Shown here piece by piece: positions 16,729-33,203 of a DNA stretch of 64,000 bases (position 1 is its first letter; the number at the start of each line of letters is the position of its first letter). The position numbers were made by a program, and so were the translations under genes. The notes under the pieces were generated by a model, which ran no database searches, was not told the DNA's origin, and saw only the letters and a list, made by a program, of their open reading frames with translations. Origin of the DNA: Myxococcales bacterium (GTDB taxonomy: Bacteria > Myxococcota_A > Polyangia > Haliangiales > Haliangiaceae); the NCBI GenBank assembly GCA_016720595.1, contig JADKKI010000006.1, forward strand, positions 248,001-312,000, written 5' to 3'.

Positions 16729-17661
16729 ATGTCGAAGTTCAAGGCCGCCCTCATCACCATGTTCCTCGGTACCTCGTCCGCCGCGATGGCCTCGCCCTCG
16801 GTCTCGTTCTCGGCCAACGCGCAGCTCTCTTGGGGCACCAGCGCCGCCGCCCCGATCGTTCGCGACCACCGCTCGAACGACTACGCGAACGCGATGCCTT
16901 CGACTCGCATGACCTGGATCTCGCTCGCCGACTCGCTGCAGCTGTCTCGCGGTCGCGACGTGCTCCGCCCGCTCGCCGGCAACTTCACCCAGATCCGCCT
17001 CCAGGCGGTGACCGGTAACACCTGGATCGGCTCGGTGGTCATCCGCTTCAAGGACGGCACCTCGCAGACCGTCACGTTCAACGAGTACCTCAGCCGGCGG
17101 AGCTCGTTCCTCCAGTTCGACCTCCAGGGTCGCCACCGCGCCGGCATCGACGCGATCATCATCAACGGTCAGGCGATGCGCCGTGGCAGCTACCAGGTGT
17201 TCGCGATGGGCTCGACCGTCGAGCTGCCGATGCCCCCCGTTCACCAGCCCCCGCAGCCGCCCACCTATCAGCCCCCGCAGCCGCCCGTCTACCAGCCGCC
17301 GGTCTATCAGCCGCCGGTCGTCCAGCAGGCTCCCGTGATGCTCAGCAGCGAGCTCTCGTTCGCGAACACCCAGGGCTATCGCCTGGTCTACGTGGCTGGC
17401 AATGCGGGCACGTTCTCGACCCTCCGCGTGCAGAGCCACGCCGGCGCGATGCCGCTCGCCAAGGTTCAGATCACGTTCGTCAACGGTCAGACCCAGACCT
17501 TCAGCAACATCGACCGGACCCTGATGCCCGGCGAGAAGGTCGACCTCCGCCTCGACCCGCGCGGCGAGGGCCACATCGCGACGATGTACGTCTTCACCAA
17601 CGACACGATGACCCAGCTGTCGAGCGTCATCACCGGTTCGTTCGACGTCACCGGCCTCTGA
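16729..17661 (+). CDS. Secreted two-domain beta-sandwich protein with Pro-rich linker
   Basis: 310 residues from the ATG at 16729, chosen for the GGAG eight bases upstream and the signal peptide that follows ('MSKFKAALITMFLGTSSAAM', cleaved after ...AMA). Domain 1 (~35-165) and domain 2 (~205-310) are beta-rich and joined by a linker made of repeated YQPPQPPVYQPP-type units. Domain 1 is clearly paralogous to the next gene ('GRDVLRPLAGNFTQIRLQ' versus '[20 protein letters not shown]'). It is probably an abundant envelope or extracellular protein, judging from the strong ribosome site, the leader hairpin and the terminator behind it. No function is recognised. Confidence 0.7.
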   Translation: MSKFKAALITMFLGTSSAAMASPSVSFSANAQLSWGTSAAAPIVRDHRSNDYANAMPSTRMTWISLADSLQLSRGRDVLRPLAGNFTQIRLQAVTGNTWIGSVVIRFKDGTSQTVTFNEYLSRRSSFLQFDLQGRHRAGIDAIIINGQAMRRGSYQVFAMGSTVELPMPPVHQPPQPPTYQPPQPPVYQPPVYQPPVVQQAPVMLSSELSFANTQGYRLVYVAGNAGTFSTLRVQSHAGAMPLAKVQITFVNGQTQTFSNIDRTLMPGEKVDLRLDPRGEGHIATMYVFTNDTMTQLSSVITGSFDVTGL

Positions 17662-17677
17662 TCCTCACGGCAACCCC

Positions 17678-17712
17678 GGGCGCCCGAGCCTCCATGCTCG
17701 AGCGCCCTTTTG
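17678..17712 (+). terminator. Rho-independent terminator
   Basis: GGGCGCCCGAGC (17678-17689) pairs with GCTCGAGCGCCC (17696-17707), a 12-bp stem with one mismatch and a six-base loop, followed by TTTTGTTT. It separates the two paralogous secreted-protein genes; readthrough would be needed for expression of the second from the first promoter. Confidence 0.85.
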
Positions 17713-17725
17713 TTTGGAGTGCCCC

Positions 17726-18187
17726 ATGACCAAGCTCACCACGTTGCTCGTCAGTGTTCTGCTGGGTGCGTCCTCGATCGCGATGGCGCGCCCGGCGCAA
17801 CTCCCCGCACGGGACAGCTGGCGTGATCGCCAGGAGCTGCGGCTCGAGCGCGAGCTGGCCAGCGGTCACCGCAGCTACCGGCCGACCTGGGTGGCGCTGT
17901 CGGGCGCGACGAAGATCGTCCGCGGCCGCGATGTGATCCAGGTCGGGGCCGAGCGCGGGCGCTTCACCCAGCTGCGGTTCCAGACCACCGAGGGCACGTC
18001 GTCGATCGAGCGGGTGCTGATCCGGTTCGCCGACGGTCGCTGGCAGGTCGCCGATCTCGACACCCGCCTCTCGACCGACCGACCGATGGTCGAGCTCGTC
18101 CTCGACGGCAACCGCCGGCTGATCGATCAGATCATCGTGATCGGATCGGCGAACCGGCGGGCGTCGTATCAGGTGTTCGGGATCTGA
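17726..18187 (+). CDS. Secreted single-domain paralogue of the preceding protein
   Basis: 153 residues from the ATG at 17726 (GGAG at 17716-17719), with a signal peptide ending near 'IAMARPAQ'. The single beta-sandwich domain corresponds to domain 1 of the upstream protein and ends with the same 'RASYQVFGI'-type strand ('RGSYQVFAMG' upstream). It follows a Rho-independent terminator, so its level is probably set by partial readthrough or a separate promoter overlapping the terminator. Arg-rich and basic overall. The function is unknown. Confidence 0.7.
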   Translation: MTKLTTLLVSVLLGASSIAMARPAQLPARDSWRDRQELRLERELASGHRSYRPTWVALSGATKIVRGRDVIQVGAERGRFTQLRFQTTEGTSSIERVLIRFADGRWQVADLDTRLSTDRPMVELVLDGNRRLIDQIIVIGSANRRASYQVFGI

Positions 18188-18199
18188 TCCCGGCGCGGC

Positions 18200-25942
<7,743 letters not shown>

Positions 25943-26079
25943 GGGCTCCTCGCTCTGTCGTGCGCACGAACCCCGATCGCGCGCCGAGAGGCAGGAAGAA
26001 AATGTAACGCGATCCCGCCGGCTTGGATCCGGGAGTGGTCCGAAATCACACGGCGCTGGGAGGGCGCTCGGCGGCGCGC

Positions 26080-28731
26080 TCAGAATGCGCGGTGCACGCC
26101 GAGCACGGCCGACACCGGACCCTGAAACGCGAGCGGTAGGCCGAACGCGGTGCGGCGCCCGACCTCGTGGCCATCCGTGTTCTTCAGGAACACCAGGTCC
26201 TCGTAGCTCCCCCCCTCGATCGGCCGGACCAGGGCGTCCGCGTACAGCTCGTCCACGCTGGTGGACTGGGCGCGATCGAAGGCGTTGAACACATCGAGGG
26301 TGAGGTCGAAGCCCTCCCAGCGGGCCGCCAGCCGCACGTTGGCCTGGGACAGCATCGGGCCGCGGCCGATCGACCCACGCGGAACGAGCGCGATCACGCC
26401 GAGATCGGTGTCCGCGAACGCGCTGCGGGGCCGCCCGCTGGCCACGGTCAGCCGGGTCGATAGCTCGAGCACGACCGGGCCGAGCCGCCCGCGACGATCC
26501 GCCTCCACGAACACCCGGTGGCCGACATCGGTGGGGAGCCGCCCCATCTCGTTGCCCGAGGTCAGCGCGGCATCACCCGTGCCATCGAACGCGTCGCCGT
26601 TGTAGAGGATGGTGCCCTGGCGGGGGTCGTAGGGGCCCAGGAAGTTCCCGATCGTCTTGCCCACCAGGTAGCCGGCCCGCAGGGTCAGCTTGCCGGTCGG
26701 CGTGGTGGCGATCTCGGCGGCGAGCAGCTCGGACGACCGCCGGGCGGGGAGGCCCTCGACCCGGCCCGGGTTATTGAAGCCATCGGGGGTGGTCTCGAGG
26801 CCTCGCCGCAGCCATCGCCCCTGCGCCCAGGCGGTGACCCGGAACGTCCGTGACAGCCCGAGCTCGATCCCGGCGGTCAGCTCGTCCTGCGCCATCGGCC
26901 GGATCCCGCTGGTCACCGAATACGCCGCCCCGGCATCGACCTCACGGGTGTCGGAGAACCCCATCGCGTCGTGCACGGTCGGGTCGCGCCGGATCACGGT
27001 GGCACCGATCCCGGCCGGCAACATCACATAGCTCCGGCCGAAACTCGTCCAGACCCGCGAGCGGCCTCCACCGAGTGGGTCCCAGGCGAATCCGCCGCGT
27101 GGGGCGAGCTGGTTCGAGAAGTGGAGGCGGGGGCCCACCCACATCAGCTCCCAGCGGAGCCCACCATCGACCTTGAGGTCGTCCTGGGGAGTCCAGGTGT
27201 CCTCGATGTATGCGGCGGTGTAGCGCGTGCGATAGGTCAGCTCGGATGCGTGCGCATAGCCGCACGAGGCGTGGGCGACCGGCTCGCAGCTGCCGTGGTA
27301 GTAGCGCAGCTCGTCGAGGTGGCCGTCGAACAGCGAGCGGGTCTGCACGTCGCCGGTCAGCCGAGCGGTGTTGACGAGCCGTGAATCCTCGAGGGTGGCG
27401 CCGGCTCGCAGCACGTTGTGCGCATCGAGCTGATGCGTGACCTCCGCGGTGGCGGTCGGCCGATCTCCCACGAGATCGAGCAGTGGACCCGCACCGCCGC
27501 TCGCGAAGTATCCGAACGGCACCTGGCAGGTCTCGATGTTCGGGTAGGTGTTGTCGTGGCAGACCTGGGTCAGCGCAGGATCATCGGCCAGCGTCGTGGG
27601 GACATACGCCGTGAGAGCCTGCGGCAGGTTCGCAGCGGCCGGGTCGTGCGCAGCCTCGCGGTGAACGCTGCGATGCCACGCGAGCTGCAACCGTGCGTGG
27701 GTCCGCTTCCACTTGCCTTCGTAGGTCGCGATGCCGTCGCCGGCCCAGTCGGTGCGATCGAGGCCCGCCGCCTGCTGGGTCGCGTTCGCGAGGAAGCGCG
27801 TGCCCTGGCTGGTCTGTCCGATCAAGGTCAGCGCGAGGTGGTGCGGGCCACGATCCCAACCCGCGCGCGCCATCGCCGGCACCAGGTATCCGGTGGTGTC
27901 CTCGGAGGTCTCGATCACGAGCTGCGTCACCGGGGTTCCGGGCAGCCCATCGATCGCGCCGTCGTCATTGGCGTCGACGAGCCGTGAGGTGCGCCAGGTG
28001 AAGTGCGTCCTCGCGAGCGCAGGGGCGATCCCCGCCGCGTACCACGCCGTGCCACCGGCCAACCGACCGAGCGGGCCCGTGGCGACGATCGCCGCCGACA
28101 GATCCGGACCGGCGTCGGCGGTGAGGCGGCGAAGAAAGTAGCTCCCGCTCGCGATCGGCCGGCGCCGGCTCTCGGCCGTGAGCCCACCCCACACCGTGGC
28201 CTCGACCTCGTGGTGCGCGGTGCCGCGCCGCAACGTCGCATCGATCGTGCCGCCGGTGCTCGTGCGATCGTGCGCCGCGAACCCACCGGCGGTCACGGTG
28301 ATCCCGTCGAGGAAGCTCAGCGGGACGCGGGTGTCGGCGCCACCGGTGCGGATCGAGTCTGCCGGTGCACCCTCGATCGTCCAGCGGTTCTCGAGGCCAG
28401 TGGCGCCACCGAAGGTCGTGCCCACATCATCACGCGCTGCGCCGAGCGCGAACTGGGCGACCGCATCGTGGGTGGCGTCGGAGACCGGGAGCCTCCGGAG
28501 GTAGGTCGCGGGCAGCCACGTCGAGAGGGCGAACGGCGGCGTGGCATCGAAAGGATCGGAGACGCTGGCGCAGCCGAACGTGTGCGGCTCGTCGCAGCTG
28601 TCGGCCGGCGCCGGCGCCGGGTGCTTGCCGCCCACGCCAAACAGATCGCGCGGATCATCCGCATGCGCGGAACGCTCGGCGAGGCCCACGAGGGCCGCGA
28701 GTGCGGCGGCGAGCGTGACGCTTCGGCGCAC
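26080..28731 (-). CDS. TonB-dependent receptor-like outer-membrane protein
   Basis: 883 residues from the GTG at 28731; this start gives a clean signal peptide ('RRSVTLAAALAALVGLAERS') and avoids overlap with the divergent photolyase gene. After a short Cys-containing region comes a plug-like domain (~90-200, 'RDDVGTTFGGATGLENRWTI', 'TSTGGTIDATLRRGT'), then a long beta-barrel with periodic aromatic strands ending in Phe. No TonB box or carboxypeptidase-like N-terminal domain was found. It resembles Oar-type myxobacterial receptors. The ligand is unknown. TACCGT lies 6 bases before the GTG. Confidence 0.8.
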   Translation of the reverse strand: MRRSVTLAAALAALVGLAERSAHADDPRDLFGVGGKHPAPAPADSCDEPHTFGCASVSDPFDATPPFALSTWLPATYLRRLPVSDATHDAVAQFALGAARDDVGTTFGGATGLENRWTIEGAPADSIRTGGADTRVPLSFLDGITVTAGGFAAHDRTSTGGTIDATLRRGTAHHEVEATVWGGLTAESRRRPIASGSYFLRRLTADAGPDLSAAIVATGPLGRLAGGTAWYAAGIAPALARTHFTWRTSRLVDANDDGAIDGLPGTPVTQLVIETSEDTTGYLVPAMARAGWDRGPHHLALTLIGQTSQGTRFLANATQQAAGLDRTDWAGDGIATYEGKWKRTHARLQLAWHRSVHREAAHDPAAANLPQALTAYVPTTLADDPALTQVCHDNTYPNIETCQVPFGYFASGGAGPLLDLVGDRPTATAEVTHQLDAHNVLRAGATLEDSRLVNTARLTGDVQTRSLFDGHLDELRYYHGSCEPVAHASCGYAHASELTYRTRYTAAYIEDTWTPQDDLKVDGGLRWELMWVGPRLHFSNQLAPRGGFAWDPLGGGRSRVWTSFGRSYVMLPAGIGATVIRRDPTVHDAMGFSDTREVDAGAAYSVTSGIRPMAQDELTAGIELGLSRTFRVTAWAQGRWLRRGLETTPDGFNNPGRVEGLPARRSSELLAAEIATTPTGKLTLRAGYLVGKTIGNFLGPYDPRQGTILYNGDAFDGTGDAALTSGNEMGRLPTDVGHRVFVEADRRGRLGPVVLELSTRLTVASGRPRSAFADTDLGVIALVPRGSIGRGPMLSQANVRLAARWEGFDLTLDVFNAFDRAQSTSVDELYADALVRPIEGGSYEDLVFLKNTDGHEVGRRTAFGLPLAFQGPVSAVLGVHRAF

Positions 28732-28737
28732 GCTGCG

Positions 28738-28743
28738 ACGGTA
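28738..28743 (-). promoter_or_regulatory. -10 box TACCGT, leaderless-type
   Basis: On the minus strand TACCGT ends 6 bases before the GTG at 28731. Eighteen bases separate it from the outward-facing -10 box of the photolyase gene. Confidence 0.6.
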
Positions 28744-28761
28744 ACACGGTCCACGTCGGCG

Positions 28762-28767
28762 TAACGT
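28762..28767 (+). promoter_or_regulatory. -10 box TAACGT, leaderless-type
   Basis: TAACGT ends 8 bases before the photolyase GTG at 28776. With the minus-strand box at 28738-28743 it forms a symmetrical divergent promoter in a 44-bp gap. Confidence 0.6.
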
Positions 28768-28775
28768 CACGGCGG

Positions 28776-30305
28776 GTGACGACATCCAAGCAGGCCGTGA
28801 CGATCGATCCTGCGATCCGCGACCTGCGTGTCACGGCGGTCAACCAGGCGCCGGTCGCGACGCGCGGCGCGTATGTCCTGTACTGGATGATCGCGGCGCG
28901 GCGGTCGCACCACAGCTTCGCCCTCGATCACGCGATCGCGCGCGCGGTGGAGCTCGGTCGGCCGCTGATCGTGTTCGAGCCGCTGCGCGCGGGCTATCCA
29001 TGGGCGAGCGATCGGATGCATGCGTTCGTCCTCCAGGGGATGGCGGACAACGCCGCCGCCTTCGCCGCCGCAGGCGTCACCTACCATCCGTATGTCGAGC
29101 CCACGCCCGGGCACGGTGCCGGCTTGCTCGCGGCGCTCGCGCGCGACGCGTGTCTGGTGGTCACCGACGAGCAGCCGGGCTTCTTCTTGCCGCGGATGGT
29201 GGCGGCCGCGGGAGCCAAGCTCGCGGTGCGCCTCGAGCAAGTCGACGGCAACGGGATCCTGCCGCTTCGGGGATCCGCGCGCGCGTGGCCGAGTGCGGCC
29301 GTGTTCCGCCGGCACCTGCAGAAGACGCTCGGCCCTCACCTGATGGCGCGGCCGAGCGCGCGTCCGCTCGCGAAGCTCGGCAAGCAGGTCCGCGGTGGCA
29401 AGCTGCCCGCGGCGATCTCCGCGCGATGGCCGGCCGCGAGCCCGGCCCTCCTGGCCGCAGACCCCGCGGCGCTGGCGCTGCTCCCGATCGATCATGCGGT
29501 GCGCCCCGTACCCGCGCTCCCTGGTGGCGCGAAGGCGGCGGAGGCGCTGCTCGAGACGTTCATCGACGAGCGGCTCGCGCACTACGGCGACGGGCACAAC
29601 CACCCCGACGACGATGCGGCGAGCGGGCTGTCGCCCTACCTCCACTTCGGCCAGATCTCGGCGCACGACGTGGCCGAGCGGGTGTGGGCCGCAGCCGACT
29701 GGGATCCGTCGCGCGTCGCCCACGCCAAGGCCACGGGCTCGCGCGAGGGTTGGTGGGGCCTCCCGCCCGGATCGGAGTCGTTCCTCGACGAGCTGATCAC
29801 GTGGCGCGAGCTCGGCTACGGCTTCTGTTTCCACCGCGCCGACTATGATCAATGGTCGTCACTTCCCGAGTGGGCGCAGGCCACGCTCACCGAGCACGCG
29901 AGCGATCCGCGGCCCGTGCGCTACACGCCGAAGCAGCTCGAGGCCGCCGAGACCGAGGATCCGGTGTGGAATGCGGCGCAGCGTCAGCTGGTCAGCGAGG
30001 GCCGGATCCACAACTACCTGCGGATGCTGTGGGGCAAGAAGATCCTCGAGTGGTCGCCGAATCCGAAGCGCGCGCTCGCGACCTTGATCGAGCTCAACAA
30101 CAAGTACGCGATCGATGGCCGCGATCCGAACTCGTACAGCGGGATCTTCTGGACGCTCGGCCGCTTCGATCGTCCGTGGGCGCCGAACCGGCCGATCTTC
30201 GGCTGCATCCGCTACATGTCCTCGGCCTCGACGCTGAAGAAGCTGCGGCTGAAGCAGTACCTCGCGCGGTGGTCACCGCCGCCGGCGCAGGGCCGGCTGC
30301 TCTGA
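28776..30305 (+). CDS. phr: Class II CPD photolyase
   Basis: 509 residues. The N-terminal alpha/beta domain ('RGAYVLYWMIAARRSHHSFA') and the C-terminal FAD-binding helical domain are both complete. Class II hallmarks are present: 'DDDAASGLSPYLHFGQISAH', 'EGRIHNYLRMLWGKKILEW' and 'RDPNSYSGIFWTLGRFDRPW'. It repairs cyclobutane pyrimidine dimers using light and reduced FAD. It is a single gene; the start is the GTG at 28776, and a GTG 21 bases downstream is an alternative. A palindromic repeat element lies downstream. Confidence 0.93.
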   Translation: MTTSKQAVTIDPAIRDLRVTAVNQAPVATRGAYVLYWMIAARRSHHSFALDHAIARAVELGRPLIVFEPLRAGYPWASDRMHAFVLQGMADNAAAFAAAGVTYHPYVEPTPGHGAGLLAALARDACLVVTDEQPGFFLPRMVAAAGAKLAVRLEQVDGNGILPLRGSARAWPSAAVFRRHLQKTLGPHLMARPSARPLAKLGKQVRGGKLPAAISARWPAASPALLAADPAALALLPIDHAVRPVPALPGGAKAAEALLETFIDERLAHYGDGHNHPDDDAASGLSPYLHFGQISAHDVAERVWAAADWDPSRVAHAKATGSREGWWGLPPGSESFLDELITWRELGYGFCFHRADYDQWSSLPEWAQATLTEHASDPRPVRYTPKQLEAAETEDPVWNAAQRQLVSEGRIHNYLRMLWGKKILEWSPNPKRALATLIELNNKYAIDGRDPNSYSGIFWTLGRFDRPWAPNRPIFGCIRYMSSASTLKKLRLKQYLARWSPPPAQGRLL

Positions 30306-30368
30306 GCGCCCGTACGCGGCGGGCCCTCGCACCGGAGACCTCCACGCCGACGGGTGAGTGCGCCAGAT

Positions 30369-30479
30369 CGGAGATCAAACCAAGGAAGCAGGGAAGCAAG
30401 GCAGCGGACTTTGAGGGAAAAAATCTCCCACTGGAAAATCCTCCGACCTAGGTTCCTAGCTTCCTTGGTTTGATCTCCG
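30369..30479. repeat. Palindromic intergenic repeat element, copy A
   Basis: The left arm 30369-30389 (CGGAGATCAAACCAAGGAAG plus C) and the right arm 30459-30479 are perfect 21-bp reverse complements, with weaker pairing continuing inward. A second small hairpin (GGGA...TCCC) is central. Related sequence recurs at 50315-50721. The whole 111-bp unit fills the 267-bp gap between the photolyase and thioredoxin genes. No open frame fits it. Confidence 0.85.
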
Positions 30480-30572
30480 GGCCCCGGCTCGGGCTCGGGC
30501 TCGGGCCACGGGCTAGGGCTGCGGGGTGGGCTCTCGAGGGCAGACCTCCACGGTCCAGCCGCCGCGGGCCGG

Positions 30573-30992
30573 TCAGTGATCCTGGGTCTCGTGGTCGTGA
30601 TCGTGGTTGCAGCCCGGGCCGTGCTGGTGCTCGTGCTTGTGGCTCGCGATCTCCTCGCGGACCTTGGCCATGTCGAGCTTCTGCGCCTGACCGACCAGCT
30701 CGTCGAGCGCGGCCGCGGGCAGCGCGCCGGACTCGCGGAACAGCAGGACGCCGTCGCGGAACAGCATCAACGTGGGGATCGCCTGGATCTGCGCGGCACC
30801 GGCGAGCTCCTGCTGCGCCTCGGTGTCGACCTTTCCGAACGTGACGTCTGCGTACTTCTCCGAGGCGGTCTCGAACACGGGCGCAAACGCTCGGCATGGG
30901 CCGCACCACTCGGCCCAAAAATCGAGCAGGACGATGCCGCCCTTCTCGATCGTCTGCTGGAAGTTCTGCTGGGTGATCTCGACGGTAGCCAT
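30573..30992 (-). CDS. Thioredoxin with His-rich C-terminal tail
   Basis: 139 residues from the ATG at 30992 (an ATG 12 bases upstream is an alternative). The thioredoxin fold is complete, with the redox motif W29-C-G-P-C33 and the cis-Pro segment 'IQAIPTLMLFRDG'. After residue ~110 it carries a tail of alternating His, Asp and Glu plus one Cys ('HKHEHQHGPGCNHDHDHETQ'), a likely Zn, Ni or Cu binding sequence that ordinary thioredoxins lack. It is a cytoplasmic disulfide reductase, perhaps metal-buffering or metal-regulated (inference). It is divergent from a universal stress protein gene, 110 bp away. Confidence 0.9.
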   Translation of the reverse strand: MATVEITQQNFQQTIEKGGIVLLDFWAEWCGPCRAFAPVFETASEKYADVTFGKVDTEAQQELAGAAQIQAIPTLMLFRDGVLLFRESGALPAAALDELVGQAQKLDMAKVREEIASHKHEHQHGPGCNHDHDHETQDH

Positions 30993-31032
30993 TTCCAGGA
31001 ACATGGCGCGTCGTCCGCGTGTAGGCAAGGGC

Positions 31033-31046
31033 GAGCGCAAACGCTC
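31033..31046. promoter_or_regulatory. Palindrome between thioredoxin and stress-protein genes
   Basis: GAGCG-CAAA-CGCTC is a perfect interrupted palindrome in the 110-bp divergent region, 40 bp from the thioredoxin start and 56 bp from the stress-protein start. It could be a shared operator. Position is the only support. Confidence 0.35.
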
Positions 31047-31102
31047 TGCGTGCGAACCCGCTCGATCGGCCAGGTGGCACGGACGTTGCTCCTCTACCGA
31101 GG

Positions 31103-31681
31103 ATGTCCACTCACAACGCCGTCGTCGTTGCCTACGACTTCAGCCACACCGGTCACGCCGCGCTTCGTCGCGCGGTCACGCTGGCCGCGGCTGCACCGAA
31201 CCACGTGCTCCACGTGGTGTGCGTGGTCAGTGCGCACGCGCCGATCCCGAGCATCCCGGTCTATGACGGCGTCGACTATGTCTACGCGGCGCGCGTGCAG
31301 GAGGCGCTCACGACGGCGGTGCACGACGAGCTCGTGCTGGCCGCGCCCGCGCACCGCGTGGACTTCTTCGTCCATGCGCGGATCGGCAAGCCGGCCGAGG
31401 AGATCCTGTGGCTTGCGCGCGAGGTTGGCGCAGACCTGATCGTGATGGGGAGCCACAGCCTGCACGGCCTCGAGCGGCTGGTGCTCGGCTCGGTGTCCGA
31501 GTCCGTGGTCCGCAACGCCTCCTGCAGCGTGGAGGTGGTGCGCTCCAAGTCGTATGGCGATGTCGAGCTGATCCCGGTGGTCGAGGTCCCCGAACACGAT
31601 CACACGTACCTGCCGCCGCACCGCTACGAGTACGCCGACACCCGCGTGCAGATGCGCCCGGCGGACTGGCCGCTCTACTGA
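31103..31681 (+). CDS. Universal stress protein (UspA family)
   Basis: 192 residues, a single Usp domain with a ~45-residue acidic, His/Tyr-containing C-terminal extension. The nucleotide-binding signature G-x2-G-x9-G-S is recognisable in 'GSHSLHGLERLVLGSVSESV', preceded by 'GADLIVM', so it should bind ATP. It is a cytoplasmic stress-response protein. Divergent transcription from thioredoxin suggests shared induction by redox or metal stress (inference). Confidence 0.88.
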   Translation: MSTHNAVVVAYDFSHTGHAALRRAVTLAAAAPNHVLHVVCVVSAHAPIPSIPVYDGVDYVYAARVQEALTTAVHDELVLAAPAHRVDFFVHARIGKPAEEILWLAREVGADLIVMGSHSLHGLERLVLGSVSESVVRNASCSVEVVRSKSYGDVELIPVVEVPEHDHTYLPPHRYEYADTRVQMRPADWPLY

Positions 31682-31705
31682 AGTAGTAGGACCCGGGAAG
31701 GGTGC

Positions 31706-31711
31706 TAGCCT
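31706..31711 (+). promoter_or_regulatory. -10 box TAGCCT (extended), leaderless-type
   Basis: TAGCCT, preceded by TGC as in an extended -10, ends 6 bases before the rhomboid GTG at 31718. Confidence 0.5.
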
Positions 31712-31717
31712 TCAGGC

Positions 31718-32350
31718 GTGAAGCTGCGGATCACCTACAACGCGCCGGTCGTGCTCTCGTTCGCCCTGCTGGCGCTGGTGGTGACGTTCCTGCCGATGGA
31801 GACGCGCGTGCACTACTTCGCCGCGCATCCCAAGTTCATCGACTGGACGAGCTACGTCGGCCTGTTCACGCACACCCTCGGCCACGCCAACTGGGAGCAC
31901 TACATCGGCAACTTCATGCTGATCCTGCTGCTCGGCCCGATCCTCGAGGAGCGGCACGGCTCGGTGACGCTGCTCGTGATGATGCTGATCACCGCGCTGG
32001 TGACCGGGCTCGCGAACGCGGCGTTGTCGAGCAACCCGCTGCTCGGCGCGAGCGGCATCGTGTTCATGATGATCCTCCTGGCCTCGACGGCGAACATCAA
32101 GTCGGGCGAGATCCCGCTGACGTTCATCGCGATCGCCCTGATCTACCTCGGCGGCGAGGTCTATCGCGCCGTGAAGAACGACGACAACGTCTCGCACATG
32201 GCCCACCTGATCGGCGGGCTCGCGGGTGCGGCGTTCGGCTTCCTCGGCGCGCGCGGCAAGGGCGCGGGCGGCAAGCCGGTCAAGGATCTGGGGCTCCCCA
32301 CGGCGAAGGTCGCCGAGGTCCAGAAGCTCCGGCCCAAGCTTCCGGCTTAG
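31718..32350 (+). CDS. Rhomboid-family intramembrane serine protease
   Basis: 210 residues with six membrane spans. The catalytic elements are present: 'HYIGN' (His61/Asn65) in the second span, G110-A-S112-G with the nucleophile Ser112 after 'NPLL', and His163 in 'HMAHLIGGLAG'. It should cleave single-span membrane proteins within the inner membrane; the substrate is unknown. The C-terminus is a short Lys/Pro-rich cytoplasmic tail. Its stop codon abuts the stop of the convergent SDR gene. Confidence 0.9.
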   Translation: MKLRITYNAPVVLSFALLALVVTFLPMETRVHYFAAHPKFIDWTSYVGLFTHTLGHANWEHYIGNFMLILLLGPILEERHGSVTLLVMMLITALVTGLANAALSSNPLLGASGIVFMMILLASTANIKSGEIPLTFIAIALIYLGGEVYRAVKNDDNVSHMAHLIGGLAGAAFGFLGARGKGAGGKPVKDLGLPTAKVAEVQKLRPKLPA

Positions 32351-33196
32351 TTAGCGAGCCTTGGGCTCGACGAAGAAGTCCGGCAGCAGGTGCGCGCCGG
32401 GCGTCATCGCGTACTCCGACAGATCGGTCTTGCCCTCGGCCTCGAGGACCTCGTCGTCGATGAAGAAGTTGCCGGTGACCTCGCGCGAGTTCTTGTTGAA
32501 GATCGCGTAGGCGGCATCGCCCATGATCGCCGGGCTGCGCGAGCCCTTCATCGCCTGATCACCACCGAGCAGGTTCTGGACCGCAGCAGTCGCGATCGTG
32601 GTGCGCGGCCACAGCGCGTTGAACGCCACGCCATCGCGCTTGAACTCGCCGGCCATGCCGAGCACGCACATCGACATCCCGAACTTCGCCATCGTGTACG
32701 CCACGTGGGGCGCGAACCACTTGGTCACCATGTTGAGCGGCGGCGACAGGTTCAGGACGTGCGCGTTGCCACCCGCGGCCGCGGCCTTCTTCAGGTGAGG
32801 CACGCACAGCTGCGAGCACAGGAACGTGCCGCGCGTGTTGATCGAGTGCATCAGGTCGTAGCGCTTCATCTGCGTGGCCTCGGTCGTGGTGAGGCTGATC
32901 GCAGACGCGTTGTTGACGAGGATGTCGATGCCGCCGAACGTCTCGACCGTCTTCTTCACGGCCTCCGCGACCTGCTCCTCGAAGCGGATGTCACAGACCA
33001 GCGGGAGGCCTTTGCCGCCAGCGGCGTCGATCTCCTTCGCCGCCGAGAACACGGTGCCGGGGAGCTTGGGGTTGGGCTCGGCGGTCTTGGCGACGATCGC
33101 GACGTTGGCGCCATCGCGCGCCGCGCGAAGCCCGATCGCGAGGCCGATGCCTCGACTCGCACCCGTGATGAACAGCGTCTTTCCGCGGAGGGACAT
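32351..33196 (-). CDS. Short-chain dehydrogenase/reductase (HSDL2-like)
   Basis: 281 residues from the ATG at 33196; longer upstream frames would overlap the divergent kinase gene. The Rossmann motif TGASRGIG is at ~11-18, 'DILVNNAS' follows, and the catalytic Ser (in 'LNLSPPLNM') and Tyr-x3-Lys (YTMAK) are present. Overall it resembles hydroxysteroid dehydrogenase-like protein 2, an SDR group of lipid metabolism, without the C-terminal SCP2 domain. It is an NAD(P)-dependent oxidoreductase in the cytoplasm; the substrate is unknown. TAGGCT lies 7 bases before the ATG. Confidence 0.88.
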   Translation of the reverse strand: MSLRGKTLFITGASRGIGLAIGLRAARDGANVAIVAKTAEPNPKLPGTVFSAAKEIDAAGGKGLPLVCDIRFEEQVAEAVKKTVETFGGIDILVNNASAISLTTTEATQMKRYDLMHSINTRGTFLCSQLCVPHLKKAAAAGGNAHVLNLSPPLNMVTKWFAPHVAYTMAKFGMSMCVLGMAGEFKRDGVAFNALWPRTTIATAAVQNLLGGDQAMKGSRSPAIMGDAAYAIFNKNSREVTGNFFIDDEVLEAEGKTDLSEYAMTPGAHLLPDFFVEPKAR

Positions 33197-33203
33197 GCGA
33201 CGG

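Noticed and set aside
30306..30572. Small protein genes in the photolyase-thioredoxin gap
   Set aside because: Frames here merely translate the palindromic element and CTCGGG repeats; no initiation signals or codon bias support them.
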